Notes: generated from the letters alone by a model not told the origin. Shown: positions 11,163-24,196, counted from the first letter of the stretch. The stretch: 64,000 nucleotides of DNA from Sialis fuliginosa (GCA_961205875.1 OY540814.1:13684993-13748992); one strand, 5' to 3'. Translations and numbers: made by a program.

Positions 11163-12639
11163 ATATACGCTACTGGAGCATAAAAAATAGTGTATCAGTG
11201 ACGATGTCTGAAGACGAATCTCGCTTTGATTAATTTGAGTTTTTGTGAGTGAAGCAGGCACTTTTTACTCGTCCAAATCAGACCATGTGAGTGCTCTGTT
11301 GTATTTAAAAGAAACAAATTGAAGAATGATTAATGGTGGCACTGAGTGGACCAGACAAAGTGTGGGGATTAGACAGTCAAAAAGGTCTTTTACAACGGTA
11401 TATGTGTTATACAGTTTTTAAATTAAAAACTATACATGTTATTATAACAAATAGTTGGTATAACAGTGTTTTTATATCATTTGTATTGAATAATGAGCAA
11501 TGCTTTAATTTGTTTATGTTTAAAGGTAGCGAATTTGAGGTGCTCAAACTATGTTTATTGCCCTTTCTAGACATTTTTAGTTTTTTGAGGATTATTGAAA
11601 TTAAAATGTGTTATGTTAGACATTTTTTATAAAAAATAGTTTCAAGAAACAGTCGTTTATATTTAATTTTTTGAGGAAATCATTTTCCAAAATTTTCAGT
11701 TTATATCACTTTTAGCGAGTAAATTCTTTTTAAAAATATAATATGTATACAGTTTTGAAATCAACTCAACAAGACGCGTATTTTGAAGTCCCACTAGTGC
11801 CTATATATACAAAAAATATTTTTAAATTTCAAACAGCTCAATTGGTCCAGTAGTTTTTGAGACATACAGCAAAGGAGCTTTGTTAACAGGGTTTCTGCTA
11901 GTATAATCCACTTATGTTTTTTCTATAAACCATGTAAATAATGTGTAGACTACATGTAAACAATGTGTAGGCTAGATGTATTATACAATACAGACTGACA
12001 TATGAATACCTTATAAAATATCATATATCTATAATATGTATGTATAATAACTGAAATGCCTATTAACAAGGTACTATAAGATATAGGTAAAAATATAAAG
12101 TAGGTATATTATTTTTACAGTAAACAGACACAGTGAGTGCTGTAGAGACTGAACCCATCTCTCATCAGGAGTTTGTATAATTTTAATTACGTTTCTTGTT
12201 CTGTGTTGATTGGTTTCATCGACAGATGAATCAGTAGCTGTTGTTTTTTATATTGTACATTTCTACCTGTGAATGTGTGTATGTGTATGTGTGTAACACC
12301 CACTGAGCCCTCTGTAGAGATCTCAACGTGAGATTTTCACCACTGCTTTACCGGCAGAGATTTTGAAAATGTTTCTATACAACTTTGAATGGTCAATATT
12401 TATAAACGATATAATTTATTATGATTTCTATGTATAGAAGAGTTTATATAAATATGTATAAATAGATACATTTCTTTATTTTTTAGCCTTGTGCTAAGGA
12501 CAAAAATAATGGCAGAATAAGAAAACATGAATTATATAAATATTAATATGCTTAATAGGGTGTTTTTTTTATTTTTATTTTTTCGGTTCCATTGACCTAT
12601 GTTTTAGCTTTGGATCAAAAGTCAACTGTCCCAAAATTT
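11163..12639. other. AT-rich intron with repeat relics
   Basis: No gene. A relic of the 'AAGACGCGTATTTTGA' family lies at 11761-11800 with its CAGTAGTTTTTGAGA tail at about 11835-11865. A 22-bp tandem repeat lies at 11931-11980. A stretch near 12120-12360 is somewhat less AT-rich without clear motifs. Confidence 0.5.
11931..11980. repeat. 22-bp tandem repeat, about 2.3 copies
   Basis: The unit starts CATGTAAAYAATGTGTAG and repeats twice plus a partial copy, with one or two changes. Confidence 0.65.
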
Positions 12640-13089
12640 CAGATTCGTAGATCAAACCTGTGAACGGCAAAAAACCGAGTCTTTTCCCATTTGATTAACA
12701 CGGGAAAAATTACTTTTTTTACTTATGCGTGAATAACTCGTTGAACAAAATTTCTCAGAAGAATATTTCGTAGAGAATTAAGTGCTCAATTCATAAATCC
12801 AGTAATTTTAAAGATATGTTTGTTTAAAAATTATCATAAAAATTGGAATTTCTTTGTATGATAATGTTTACACGAATATATCTTTAAAAATACTGGATCT
12901 ATGAATTGAGCTCTTGGGATCTTTTTTGTAGGAAATTTAATTCTCTATAATATGCTGCTGTAAGAAATTAAAATAAATTCATTTTTCAACGAGCTATTCA
13001 CGCATAAGTAAAAAAGGAATTTTTCCCATGTTAATCAAATGGGAAAAAGACTCGGTTTGCGCCGTTCACAGGTTTGATCTACAAGTTTG
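12640..13089. mobile_element. Near-complete foldback element, about 450 bp
   Basis: The left arm (12640 to about 12843) is an imperfect reverse complement of the right arm (about 12855-13089) over almost its full length. Matching landmarks include GTAGATCAAACCTGTGAACGG near the left end and its inverse near the right, GAGTCTTTTCCCAT and its inverse, and TTATGCGTGAATA and its inverse. There is no ORF. It would form a very long hairpin as RNA or single-stranded DNA. Confidence 0.8.
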
Positions 13090-16060
13090 AAAAAAAAAAC
13101 ATTGCTTAAATTAAGTATATACAAATGAAAAAACTACACTTTAGAAGAATTGTTATTTTAAACGATATATGGAAATTGATTTGTTATATATTAAGTAAAT
13201 CTTTTTTCAATCCGTCTATCACGTACAAATAAATATATATTATTTTAAATTCCGATCTAAGCTTTATCAAGTGAAACAGTTTTTCCAGTCATTAAACATG
13301 TGATAATCTGCCCGACACACGCATATCATGTTTCCTAGACCAACTGATTGAGGTGTTCTGGTGTAATCTATTTCTTACCTGAGATCAGGAAATGAAATAA
13401 CTATTATAAGGATGATTAAATATGTTATTGATGACGCTATATTGTAACTGTTCAAGGAAGATTTCTTATATACCGACTGTCGTGTTGATAATTTGATACA
13501 GAATTTATATTTGCAAATAAATTGTTATTTCTTAGAATATAGAGCTGTTTTGATCTAGTTTTTTCTTTGTTCATGTAATGTATTAATATATTGTGGTTTT
13601 GATATACACTTAATTTTGTGTTGTTAATATATTTTTAATAGGGGAAAAATGAGCCTGATTTTAATATCACTATGATGTTATCTTATCTGTAGGCATTGTA
13701 ACTCAAAAAATACATAATTATTATTGAAACGGAGTGAACTAGATAAAAATATTTTGGTAAAAGTTTTTTATAATTAGTCCCATTAATTATATTTTTATAC
13801 TGTACACCCATAGTATTACGTATAAGAAAGTCCCTGGAACTTTTAGGCATCATTTTTCTTATATTTGAGTTCATTAATTAAAAAATTGTATATGTAGGTA
13901 CGTAAATGAATATTTGTGTTTTCTTAGAATAAATAACGTGATTTGAAAAATGAAAAACAAAATATTAATAAAGAATATGTTCAATGTTAACTAGATGTAG
14001 GTACCTACATATATATATTATTATAATAATTATTTTTATAATTAACATGAACAAAAAAAATCTCATGTAGAAACAAAAATTCATTTGCATACTTATTTTA
14101 CATGTTTTGATTTAAATAATATCAAATAATAACAGTACAGACGAATACAATTCTAAAAATAATTACATTAATATCATAAATTTGTTATCACTGAGGTGAG
14201 ATCCAATTGTAAAGTAATGTTTATGTTTAAACGGTGTAACAAGAATACATTTCATGAATATTAAACACATATTCGTAATGAAACCAATAATTAAAATAAT
14301 TTTAGAGCAGTAGTTAATGAAAATAATAATACACACGTGGAAAGTCGGATAATTAAGACATTAGATTACTTTTTAACATATCTCTTTGCATTTTGTATTA
14401 ATATTATTAATATTATTATTATTATTATCAATTTCTTTGTATTATTGTTTAAAATTAGCATTCTAATTCATATAATTGTTTGTATAAGTACTTGAGGTAT
14501 TTTTATTTTTGTAATAACTAGTATTAGAGAAATTAAATAAAATTTTCTAGCTTGAACAGGGTATTAATTCTGTGATATTCTCTAAGGATTTATTTTGGAA
14601 TTTAGAACAGTGGTACTTGAATCTATTAAAACATTAATGGGCTATATGATAATAGATAAGACAGGCTTATTATAATTTCTTATAAAATACATATGTATGA
14701 AAAAAAAGTAGTTTATATTTATATTTCATATTTTACGAATTTAATAAATAGGTCAGGCACGTTTAAACATATATTCAAATTATTGCATGGTTTGAGCAAA
14801 TAAAACAAAACAAATTATGGAGCATCATTTTCTGGCAGATGAAATATATGTAGTTTTAAATTCCATTTCCAGTAGTCGCTACTTTTGGCATTTCTTTGAA
14901 CTGTCTTCACATTTTTTAACAGCAACCCAACTGTCGCATATAATATTTATTTAGTAGCCATTGAGACACTGGATACGGACATAATTTTTTTTTTCAATAA
15001 AATCTGACATACGTAATTTAAGTTTGTTTCGGTGTTATTTTTTAGCTAAGACAAAAGGTTAATAAACGCTTTTCAGTGTGTGTTAAAAAACTTGTTTATA
15101 TATTTTGTGAATTTCAAGGTTATGGACACTCTCACTAGATAGAGAAATTATCAGATTGTTTTATGCTAGAGACTGTTTAATTGATGTATTCAAAATTCAC
15201 TCCGTATTGTTTTTATTTCAGGTCAATCTGTTTTATTGCTTTTTTTTATTCATTAGTTATTTCATAATAAAATACATAAGATATAATACTAGTTGTTTTA
15301 CATGGGCGGATGTCGGAATGTCACCAAGAGGTTTTGGCTTATGTATCTGTAGTACAATAAATATTTTCTGCAACTTGCGTCAATATCTATAAATAAGAGA
15401 ATGAGATTAACAAACAAATAAAATAAACTTTTTCTTTATATTGAAGCTTTTGCGGTTAAATTTCCATGTTTCAATTAACTTTTATAGGTAATAATATACA
15501 ATAGTGCATCAAATAAATATAAAATACATGTATACAAATTATATCTGTACTACACTGATTTTGATTACGTTTTAAAAAACCCATTTGTTATAACGTAAAT
15601 TAATATATATTGTATCCATTGACTCGATGCAGTTAACGGGTTAAGTAGACATATAATAACATGACTTCTGCGTAACGACAATAAAATGTATAAGTTATTG
15701 TTACATTTATGGCGGTTATAAAGTCCACGCGTTACATAGTAGTATAACGTTTTAAGTGTTTATTGTTTTTTATAATCAGTTGTTTGTTCAGCAATGACTA
15801 CTGAATGCGTGTATCTCAACCTCGATTTTAATATTAATGTATACTAAATATATAAACGATAGTTACCTACAGTTTATCTTAAACTTGTTGGTAACTATTG
15901 ATTGGATCAAGCATAACTGTTTTAATATAAGTATATTTCTAATTCTTTAAATAAGTACAAGTCAGTAAAAGTTACCAGGAATTTAAACAGTTGGCTGCCG
16001 TGAAGTTGACTAGTGATAAAAAGATATCAGTTGCTGTAAAAAAGTTTACTGATTTATTTT
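13090..16060. other. AT-rich intron, little structure
   Basis: No gene. There is an ATT-rich simple repeat at about 14400-14432 and a relic of the 'AGGTCAGGCRCGT' repeat at about 14750. ORFs at 13683-13874, 15156-15392 and 15972-16157 are AT-rich chance frames. Confidence 0.5.
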
Positions 16061-16061
16061 T

Positions 16062-16525
16062 TACTTTCTTATACGGCCTTACATGTGTGAAATATAATAT
16101 ATAGTATAAGAAAGTATATAATAGTAGTAGATTTTGATGGAATATTTTTTCTGACAATTTTCGCCATAGTTTTTAAAACCGTGCGTATAAGAAAAAAATG
16201 TTTTAGGTGAAAGTTGTAGAAAATATTATTATCAGTAATTAACCCCATAAGTTATCTTAAGGAAAAAATCGATTTATTTGTTTTTATTTGAAATGGTTGA
16301 TAGCAGAAAAAAATGTTTATAATAAAAGTTATTTTCTATAATTTATGTCCCATTAATTTTTATATATCTTTGATTAATAAATCAAAAATATAATAATAAA
16401 ATAAATATTTTTGATTTATTTCTGAAACGGTGCGAATTAGAAGAAAATGTTTAAGGTATATACAAGTTTTAAAGAACACTACTATCTATAATTCATGCTT
16501 TATTCATTTTTCTATCTTTTATCAG
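16062..16525. repeat. Dispersed repeat with 5' hairpin and about 125-bp tandem units
   Basis: It starts with a perfect 13-bp hairpin, TACTTTCTTATAC at 16062-16074 and its inverse at 16104-16116. Three diverged units of about 125 bp follow, starting near 16172, 16300 and 16428 with AAACGGTGCGAATTAG-like sequence and each reaching a CTATAATTTATG-like motif. A second perfect inverted repeat of 16 bp lies at 16376-16391 and 16405-16420. Related copies lie at about 19890-20200, 27962-28200 and 60180-60320. Type unknown; non-coding. Confidence 0.6.
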
Positions 16526-17079
16526 TAAAGAGTTAATCTCTCTGGTCCATGAACGACTTATATATAGGTACTTATAATACACATAAATGTACAAATGGCA
16601 CTCACACATGAAACAAAGATATTTAGTAAGGTTGCACCGATCACTTAAGTACTGTATCGTGTTAACAGCTAATCCATCTTTGAATTTTTATGTATGGGAA
16701 CTAAAAATTGACATTCATTGTTAAGCCATCAATACAATAAATTATTTTTAACAAACAAATGCAAAATATAAATCAATTAATTATTATCTATAAATCAATT
16801 GGATAAGGAGATACCACCTTTTCACAAAATTCAATTAACATTTCTAAGAAACATCGTTGTTGTTGGTATAAAATATAACTCGTAAAGTGTATTCTGTGGA
16901 ATTAACTTTTATTTGGGGGGCGTTAACGGACTCTCCTTCTCAATCATAGTTTTCAAACTCAAGTTATGCTATATGTGTATAATAACTGTATACAGGATGA
17001 ACCAAAACTAAAGAAAGATTAATCATGATTTGGATATGGAACTATACATTTCTTGTAGTTTCAATATTAATTATCACTC

Positions 17080-17165
17080 ATCATCAATTATAGGGTCTTA
17101 GGCTTTCTAACAGTGAAAGTTGCACCAAAATCGGTTTAGTAGTTTTTGTGTCGTCGGAGTAAAAA
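17080..17165 (+). repeat. Relic of the 'ATCGGTTCAGTAGTTTT' repeat tail
   Basis: The pattern 'CTAACAGTGAAAGTT ... AAATCGGTTTAGTAGTTTTTG' matches the same motif near 9.65, 11.84, 21.21, 30.11, 45.51 and 63.79 kb. Such tails are widespread in insect genomes as remnants of old mobile elements; the parent element is not identifiable here. Confidence 0.45.
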
Positions 17166-17744
17166 ATTAATAAAGAATTCTGCACATTTCTTATGGAAAA
17201 TTACTTTCGTTAGAATTAACTAATTTTTTTTAGTATTTTGTAGTTTATATAAAATTGTAGTTTGTTGTAAAAGCACAAAGAATGTTTTTTAAATTTTTAT
17301 TTATATTCACCCTGTATACATCTGTACGTTTGTATATTGTATATATTCATGTAACAAATGATTTATTTTTTCGTGTGGTTTTTTATTATTATGACGGACA
17401 TGCTCCAAATGAAGAAATTATATTTCTCTATATCATGCTAGACTACGTTTGTATTTTAACTGTTATATTATTTTAATATTCGTGTTCATAAGTTTTGTAT
17501 GTACTACTTATTGTTAAATAAATTGGTTGAAATTATTTCCTCAATTTTGTTCAGGTTCATTTATTCATTTCAACGCGGACATTGTTTCTTGGCTTATGGG
17601 TACAAATCGTGCTTTTCAGAGTTTTTGGTAAAAGTGTTGTTTCATCTAAAAACCAACTAGTTTTATCTAGATTGTCAATATCTTCTATTAGTTTTTATTT
17701 GACTTACTCAGAAATATCGAGTAATGTTTATTTTATTGTTCGTG

Positions 17745-17880
17745 TGAAGGGGCCCCGTTGAAACTGTGCCAATTGAGTCAAACAAGTGGGTGCATTGAGG
17801 AAACTCAACAGGGAAAATCCCCTCGCAAAGACATTTATTCTGTTCTATTTGTGTGAAAACTCTCACGGTGTACAACATTG
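17745..17880. promoter_or_regulatory. Candidate intronic regulatory element
   Basis: A GC-richer block in AT-rich DNA, beginning GGGGCCCCGTTG, contains TGCCAATTGAG and AAACAAGTGGGTG contexts. It has no repeat signature. Candidate by composition only. Confidence 0.2.
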
Positions 17881-18124
17881 GTAACCGTTTTTTTTATTTC
17901 AATATATGAGTCACATTTATCTGAATCGTATCTCGAGTTACAGCTATTTAACTTATGTACTTTTAATGTTGAATTCTCAGAAGTACTAAAACAACTGAGC
18001 AGTGAATAACAGAACAGTCTTATCAGCTAGTTAATATATGTATAAATCTGAAGGTTTTGTCTTTATAATACTATACAAATATTTTTTAATAGGTTTATTT
18101 GGGATTTCTACTAAGCTTTATAAT

Positions 18125-18270
18125 TGATTTAAGGCAGGCCCGAATCAAGGAATATGTTCAGTTGGTATTTGATATCAATAGCATGCAGAAAATCAATGAT
18201 GATTATGATATCGATATAGTTAAAATAACAATATATTGAATAATTAGGTCAGGCGCGTATTTAGGAAAAA
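18125..18270. repeat. Dispersed repeat with AGG(T)CAGGCSCGTATT motif, two relics
   Basis: AAGGCAGGCCCGAATCAAGG at about 18132 and TTAGGTCAGGCGCGTATT at about 18244 are two members of one family. Others lie at about 14750, 28848 and 30357. Shared flanks such as TTGAATAATTAGGTCAGG (18236 and 30350) show these are copies, not chance matches. Confidence 0.5.
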
Positions 18271-18394
18271 AATACAGTTGATATGTTTAATAGAATGTAA
18301 GTAGGTATAAAAATGAAGAATTTGTAGCAGTTTTAAATATATTTACAAAATAGAACGTTTTACGGGATGTAATCTAAATAAAATACAATATACC

Positions 18395-18610
18395 CAAGTG
18401 CGTATTCCGTGGCGGGACACATTCGTAAACGGGAAATGCATTCAAACAGTCGGAGAGATTTATCTGGCCGAATCCACAGGTTGGGAGGGAGTCCCCCAGC
18501 CTGCACAGACGTACAAACAGACACACGGACCTACGGCAGCAGTCGGCTGCGTGGTGTCGGGCTTCCCCAGGGATACCCCCTCCACCGACCCATTCAGTCG
18601 GCAAAACACA
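18395..18610. promoter_or_regulatory. GC-rich intronic island
   Basis: About 215 bp of GC-rich sequence stands alone in AT-rich intron. Overlapping ORFs occur in three frames (18374-18628 minus, 18398-18625 and 18409-18744 plus), which is expected when stop codons are rare through composition; none resembles a known protein. It is a candidate enhancer or an unrecognised insertion, and it lies about 150 bp after a copy of the AGGTCAGGC repeat. Confidence 0.25.
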
Positions 18611-19589
18611 CGGATTTGTATGTAGCATTGAGTGCTGCTTGTTTTTTGTTTTGTTTTGTCGGCGTGTTCTCCCTTTTTAGGTATTTGTGGAAATTGTTTG
18701 TCTGTTTTTACGGAAGGGGGGCGGGGGTTGTTTGTCGGATTTAGGTCAGAGGTTGTTGATGAATTAGTGGTTTTTGTGAGTGATTTTTTTTATATTTGTT
18801 TTTTGATATGGGATTAGTATCATTCTGGAAACATTTAAATATTTCTTCTGCTATTCGTATTAAAGTTAATTCGTGAAAACATTTTTTATTGTAATTTTGA
18901 AGCCTGTTCCAAAATTTGTCTTTGAGTTCAGTCATGAAAACTAAAAGAAGTTTTTATAAACTGTTAATAAAATTGCAGCTTAGATTGTTTTACAGTTTTT
19001 ATTTGATTTTTAATAATTAAATAAGTAAGTTAAAATATTAAAAATACTTCAATTTTTTTATTAGTATATAGATATTCTAGTAAACATTATTTTACTTAAT
19101 ATGTTTCTAGCAAGTCCATAAAGATATAAATTAACTGAAGTGATAACTATAATGAGAAATAATAATATTTCAATCATTTTCGTGGTTACAGTCAGCCAAT
19201 CAGAGCTCGTTAGACAAAGAAGTTTCGGTACGTTGATCTATCTGTTTCACAAAATATATTTTGAACATTGAGTTCTTACTCACAAGTTTGTAAAATTATT
19301 ATTTTTATATAAATTACTATAAATGATCAGTAGGTAAGCTTCCAATAATAGTACTAAATTAACTGTAGCCACTGCTGAATAGTAAAATCACAAGCTAGAT
19401 TATCATGTATTCACAATAGAATGATATATCATCAGTAATAATTACATTCATTACAATCGTAATATTCGTTTGTATGTATATATTTAATATCACAAAGGAC
19501 TCGAAATTGCCAACAACTGTATCACCTTCAAAGAACAGCTTTTACAGCATTCCACCCCACGAATGAATGAAATGCTCTCTGAGTATTTG

Positions 19590-19770
19590 TGTCTCTTTCT
19601 CGATAGTCACAGGCGACACGCGGCGCGAGAGGGTGGGCGTTTGCGCGCGTGGTATTCCATTTCCGGTCGTGGTGGTGTAGTATTTGTAGAATATACACAG
19701 AGAGGTTTGTGTGACTCGAGCTCGGATTGGGGGAGGCTGTGCCACATGTAATTGTTGCCGCGTAATTTTC
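19590..19770. promoter_or_regulatory. GC-rich intronic island
   Basis: A block rich in CpG (CGACACGCGGCGCGAGAG, GCGTTTGCGCGCGTGG) ends near a TGTAATTGTTGCCGCG stretch carrying a homeodomain-type TAATTG core. No coding similarity was recognised. Candidate cis-regulatory element. Confidence 0.25.
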
Positions 19771-19887
19771 CCTCTGCCGTGTTTTGTTTTCCCGATTGTC
19801 GTGTGTTTTTAGGATATTAGGAATTTTACTTTTTTATACCTATGTATATGAAATATACATATAGTAAGTATTATGAAGCCGAGTTTT

Positions 19888-20200
19888 CCAAATCCAGATT
19901 TTGATGGAATTATCCATTTTGACTTTCCTTGGATCCATTCTGATTATTTTCGTCATGATGTTTGTGTGTCTGTCTGTAAGCGCTGTAACTGAAATACGAC
20001 AAATTGTATTTTTGAAAACGATTTTTCAACCGAATACGGATGTTTACTCACGTCGATTTTTGATTTTTTCGAATTACTTTGAAACAGTGCGAATTAGAGA
20101 AAATGGTCAAGTTAAAAATTGTAGGTAATAATATTATTATCTATAGTTTATGTTCTATTCATTTTTTAAATTTTTGAAAAAAAAAATTATAATTCAAATG
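19888..20200 (+). repeat. Copy of the 'AAACGGTGCGAATTAG' dispersed repeat
   Basis: It shares CCAGATTTTGATGRAA, CCATTTTGAC and ATTCTGATTATTTTCG with 28030-28090, and GTGCGAATTAGA then ATTATTATCTATAGTTTATG with 16430-16500 and 60240-60290. It lacks the 5' hairpin seen at 16062 and 27962. Confidence 0.55.
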
Positions 20201-20368
20201 GTTCATAACACTAATTGTTTATTATTAACCTAACCTTGCCCAAATTTAAAGAATCTTTATGCTTCAAAAAATGTATGATCTCAAAATTTGTTAAAATATT
20301 GTTTAATGTGATTTAATGTGATCCAACTTCCGGTTTTACCAGAAATAGATAAAATATTCATTTGCTAC

Positions 20369-20543
20369 ACGGAGAAAATTATATTGGAAAATTTACTCTG
20401 CTACATTGTAAAAATTACTACTTGAAATTTTATTATATTATTTTCATATAAAAATTACAATGCACATTACAATTTTTCCCATGATACTGATTTGTCCCTT
20501 AATTACTTAAACAAACTTCCAATTAGTCATTTTTTTCGTGTGG
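20369..20543. mobile_element. Possible small MITE with CACGGAGAAAA ends
   Basis: A left end TACACGGAGAAAAT at about 20369 faces a right end TTTTTTCGTGTGG at about 20531-20543. The interior is AT-rich with inverted AAAATTAC-type motifs. The termini are short and imperfect, so this is tentative. Confidence 0.3.
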
Positions 20544-21409
20544 AAAATAAAAGATTACTTATTTCAAGTATAACAGTTTCGTATATATTTTCAACCCTAA
20601 TATCCAACGTTACATCAAACAATACAGTGGAATAGTTCTATATTGTATATTGCAAGTCATTCTTCTCAATAATACATACAAACTAATAATTAAATATAAA
20701 ATTTAAAACATTGTATTTAAATCTTCTGACACAGAATACTATACTTATAAAGTGATTAAAGTTTTACCCTTAATGTAGACATGTTTAAGGGTCATTATTG
20801 GATGTGTATTAATATTCATCTACCCTTGTAGAGATGAGTCAGCGCTTCAGCGCGTAGAAAAGTAGCTCTTCTTAATACAAATGCATTCTGATTGTGCCTG
20901 AATTAATTAATTTTTTACCTGCCAGTTTTTTTTAATGTAAATACTTTTGTAATAGAAAAATAATAAAAACATGTATATTTTATGAAAAATCAAAATACTT
21001 TGGTTATGGAATTTTTTTTTTAAATTTTACAGCTTCAACTGATTTTCAGAAGTAAATTAATATTTATATAATATATGTATAATCAACTCAAAAGACGCGT
21101 ATTTTGATACCCACTTATGCAATTTTTTTTTAAATCTCGGCAACTAATGATTTTTCGAGATTATCTATACGAGCAGGGAATTTCACATATTCTAAATTTC
21201 AGCTCAATCGGTTCAGTAGTTTTTGAGTTATGCTGCATGTTTTATAAAGTTGATATTTCACATACAATATTACACTAAAGTAATAAAACCATGGAATGTT
21301 GTACCCTTAGTGCCCTTTGCAATAACACACAGAAACTCCGTTTGCAAGAGTCGTGCGTTTTAGTAGCGACATAAATTAGCAGATTAGATAAATATTGTTC
21401 CACAGATAT

Positions 21410-21545
21410 AACCGTGCCATCTATAAATTGGCTATCACACTAACTAGCGCATAGCTGACCGTGTGTTTGGCGAAGGTAAACCGCAGACCGCAACGATAAC
21501 AACTGTGCCAACAGATGCGCGCGTTATTAGCTCTAATAACACTGG
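21410..21545. promoter_or_regulatory. Candidate intronic regulatory element
   Basis: A patch of intermediate GC with GCTGACCGTGTG, AACCGCAGACCGCAACG (Runt-type AACCGCA core) and GATGCGCGCG. No repeat signature or coding similarity. The Runt-type core is an observation; its use is inference. Confidence 0.22.
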
Positions 21546-22549
21546 TACGTTTTTGTAAATATTGAATCAAATTCAATCAATTTAGTTTTTGTTGATTAAT
21601 TGCTAAATGAATTGGTTCAATTGTACTAATATAATAGAACGTTGGGTAAATGTTGGAGTTGATGCGTGTTATTTTCTATTTTGTTTTTCAAGGGGTGGAC
21701 ATTTTTTAAACTGAACGCCGATTTTAATTTCTACAATAATTATATGAAAATGTAAGGTAGGTAGATTTTTTAATATGTATGTTTATTAATTAAAGAAATA
21801 TTAATGAAACTACTACATGCTGTCTCGTAAGTCCGGATCCATAGGAAAAAATAGTTCAAAAATGCAATATGATAAAAAATATGGGTCCTGATTTATGGGA
21901 CATTATGTGTATACAATATACATATATAATATTGTCGAATTGATATTGTTAATACCCAAGTATTCGATTCTACATAGTAAAAAACATTTCATTTTCAAGT
22001 CATAAAATCTGGTAAAATTTTAATCGAACAAGAAAACCGTACCCCATTTCGTTAATCCATTTTTGAGATTTCAGACAAAAATATGTTACATATCTATTCT
22101 AAAAATAGTCTAATATAATTTGGTAACGAACGAGAAGTTTCAAATTATCTTCTTGTAAAACATCGGTTATTTGTAAAGTGAATTTTGAAATTGAGTAGCG
22201 CAAACATCTTCCAGTCATTATAAAATTAAAATAGCACGGGTTCTTTACAAAACAAAGCCCCGATTCATATATTATTACTACGATGAATCGCATAAAAAGA
22301 AACAACAGAACATATAAAATATTATTCAAATACGATCAGACAAGCGGTGAAAAAAGCACAATGGGTATAATAATCCATATAAAAAAACAGTACATCTACT
22401 AATTGTATAATATCTAACAAAAAATAAACACCTTTTGATGAGGCACACGTCAAAAGTTTCGAACAAATCGGCACCTTTGGTTTTAATAGTATTTAATGTT
22501 CGTCATAACTAAATATGTATATGAATAATACTAAATAGGAGTCGTCGTC

Positions 22550-22690
22550 GTATCTCAGTTTCTATCTGAATGCTTTGAGTGAGTTGATAATTACAGGACG
22601 GTGGATGCCAGCGTCAGCGCAGCTTTTCAATTTAAATCTCTTAATGTGTACGTGTTGTATTTGTTACTAGGTATCCGGGTGAGCTGTGAA
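22550..22690. promoter_or_regulatory. Candidate intronic regulatory element
   Basis: A non-repetitive block with GTTGATAATTACAGG (homeodomain-type TAATTA nearby), GCGTCAGCGCAGC and TTTAAATCTCTTAATGTG. It stands out from the flanking AT-rich DNA. Candidate only. Confidence 0.22.
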
Positions 22691-23855
22691 ACACAGGGAA
22701 TGATTAGGTCGATTTAAAAAAATAGAATCCTCCAGAAGGCAAAATATTTATATAAAAAAATATTGATAAAGAAATGAAAATTTTTTTTATTAGCTTTTAT
22801 CCACGAGGAATACACGATTTGCATTATATAGTTTTTTTTTTTAATTCTAGACAGTATGACAGCCGAAAAATCGGATTTTTATTTATTTTTTAGTAGCAAA
22901 AAATTGGTAACTATAACTATAACTATATAAATTACTGAGCCGAATTTAAAATAATTTTCAGTTATAATTAGCGTTTTAATCATACTATAGTATCGCCTAC
23001 ATATACAAAATCGCATGAAAATCAGATCAGTGGGTCTCGAGTTATAAACCGACAAACAGACAAATAGACGTTGTGGTTATAAATATGAAAACTACATAGA
23101 AGTTCTTACAAATTATAGTAATCTGAAGCATACTACAAATTTTTTACAATTTGTTAATTAATTATTAGTAAAAACTCCTTCTAGAAACAGAAAACCGTAC
23201 ATTTATTGATTTCCTATATTCTTGACTGTTAAGTTAATCGTTTCTGACATCCGAACGGCTTATATACTTATATTGGGTATCGTTTTTCAAAACATTAAAC
23301 AAAAATCATAATGCAATATTCTCAAAGTGAAATATTTCAAATATCAAATACACAATAAATATCATCCCCCCGCTAGTAACAAAAATTCCTCACATACATT
23401 TTTATGATAATATGTATGTAAATATTTCTATATGATAGATTTAATGCATTCATTTTATATTTCTACAATAAAAAAACCTATATGTATTACACATCAAATA
23501 TTTGAAATTAAAAATTTAAATATTTTGTGTTTTGTTTGTAAAAACTTTTTATTTTACCGCTGAATTTATTCGTTATATAAGGGTCATAGTCAGGGACGTA
23601 GATAAATGTATTTTAAAGAGAAACAAATTAAATTAATTTAAATATTATATTCATTAAAGTTCGTCCGAACGTTACCGTTTTTTTTTTTTTTTGGTTAAAA
23701 ATTTCTGAATGTGGTTTTCGTGTGTTACAATTCTTAAAGAGAATTTTATAATCTGAGGATTTAAGGTTAGGTTAATAGGGTGACCATTACCCCCACATAA
23801 TATCGCAGACTCTTTCCGCGAACAAATCTAAAAATTGTTTATGAATTCATATATA

Positions 23856-24196
23856 AAATGATTCACCACCTGTGTGCAAAGATATTGTCAAAATAAAATC
23901 AATAAATTAAATATTGTGAGTATAAAGGTTACGCTTCAAAAGTTAAAACCTTGGAAGTCTTGGCACTTTATAGAAACGATCTCCGTCACCGCTTTCGACC
24001 TTGCAAATCTATTACATGTTAGTTGCGTCAAAACGCAGCGCCGTTTCGACGCAGCTAACATGCCACTTGAATTGAATCGCATATAACAGATTTGCAAGGT
24101 CGAAGCGGTGACGGAGACCGTTTCTGTAAAGTGCCAAGGCTTAAATGTATTGATTTTATTTTGACGACATCATTGATCACAAGTGGTGAATCATTT
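23856..24196. mobile_element. Foldback MITE, about 341 bp, AAATGATTCACCAC ends
   Basis: Both ends read AAATGATTCACCAC inward. The arms match closely inward: GTCAAAATAAAATCAATA, then CTTGGCACTTTA, then CTCCGTCACCGC and CGACCTTGCAAATCT on the left, all inverted on the right. The two arms meet near 24050 with almost no loop. The ORFs at 23874-24086 and 24092-24322 are shadows of it. Non-autonomous; superfamily not assigned. Confidence 0.8.

Larger units (their letters stand above)
20545..23855. other. AT-rich intron with a few GC-richer patches
   Basis: No gene. A relic of the 'AAGACGCGTATTTTGA' repeat with its tail lies at 21081-21235. GC-richer patches lie at about 21410-21545 and 22550-22690. 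A poly-T tract lies at about 23680-23692. ORFs in this stretch are AT-rich chance frames. Confidence 0.5.

Noticed and set aside
18374-18744. Three overlapping ORFs in a GC-rich island
   Set aside because: Open frames on both strands at once point to low stop frequency from composition; none resembles a protein family.
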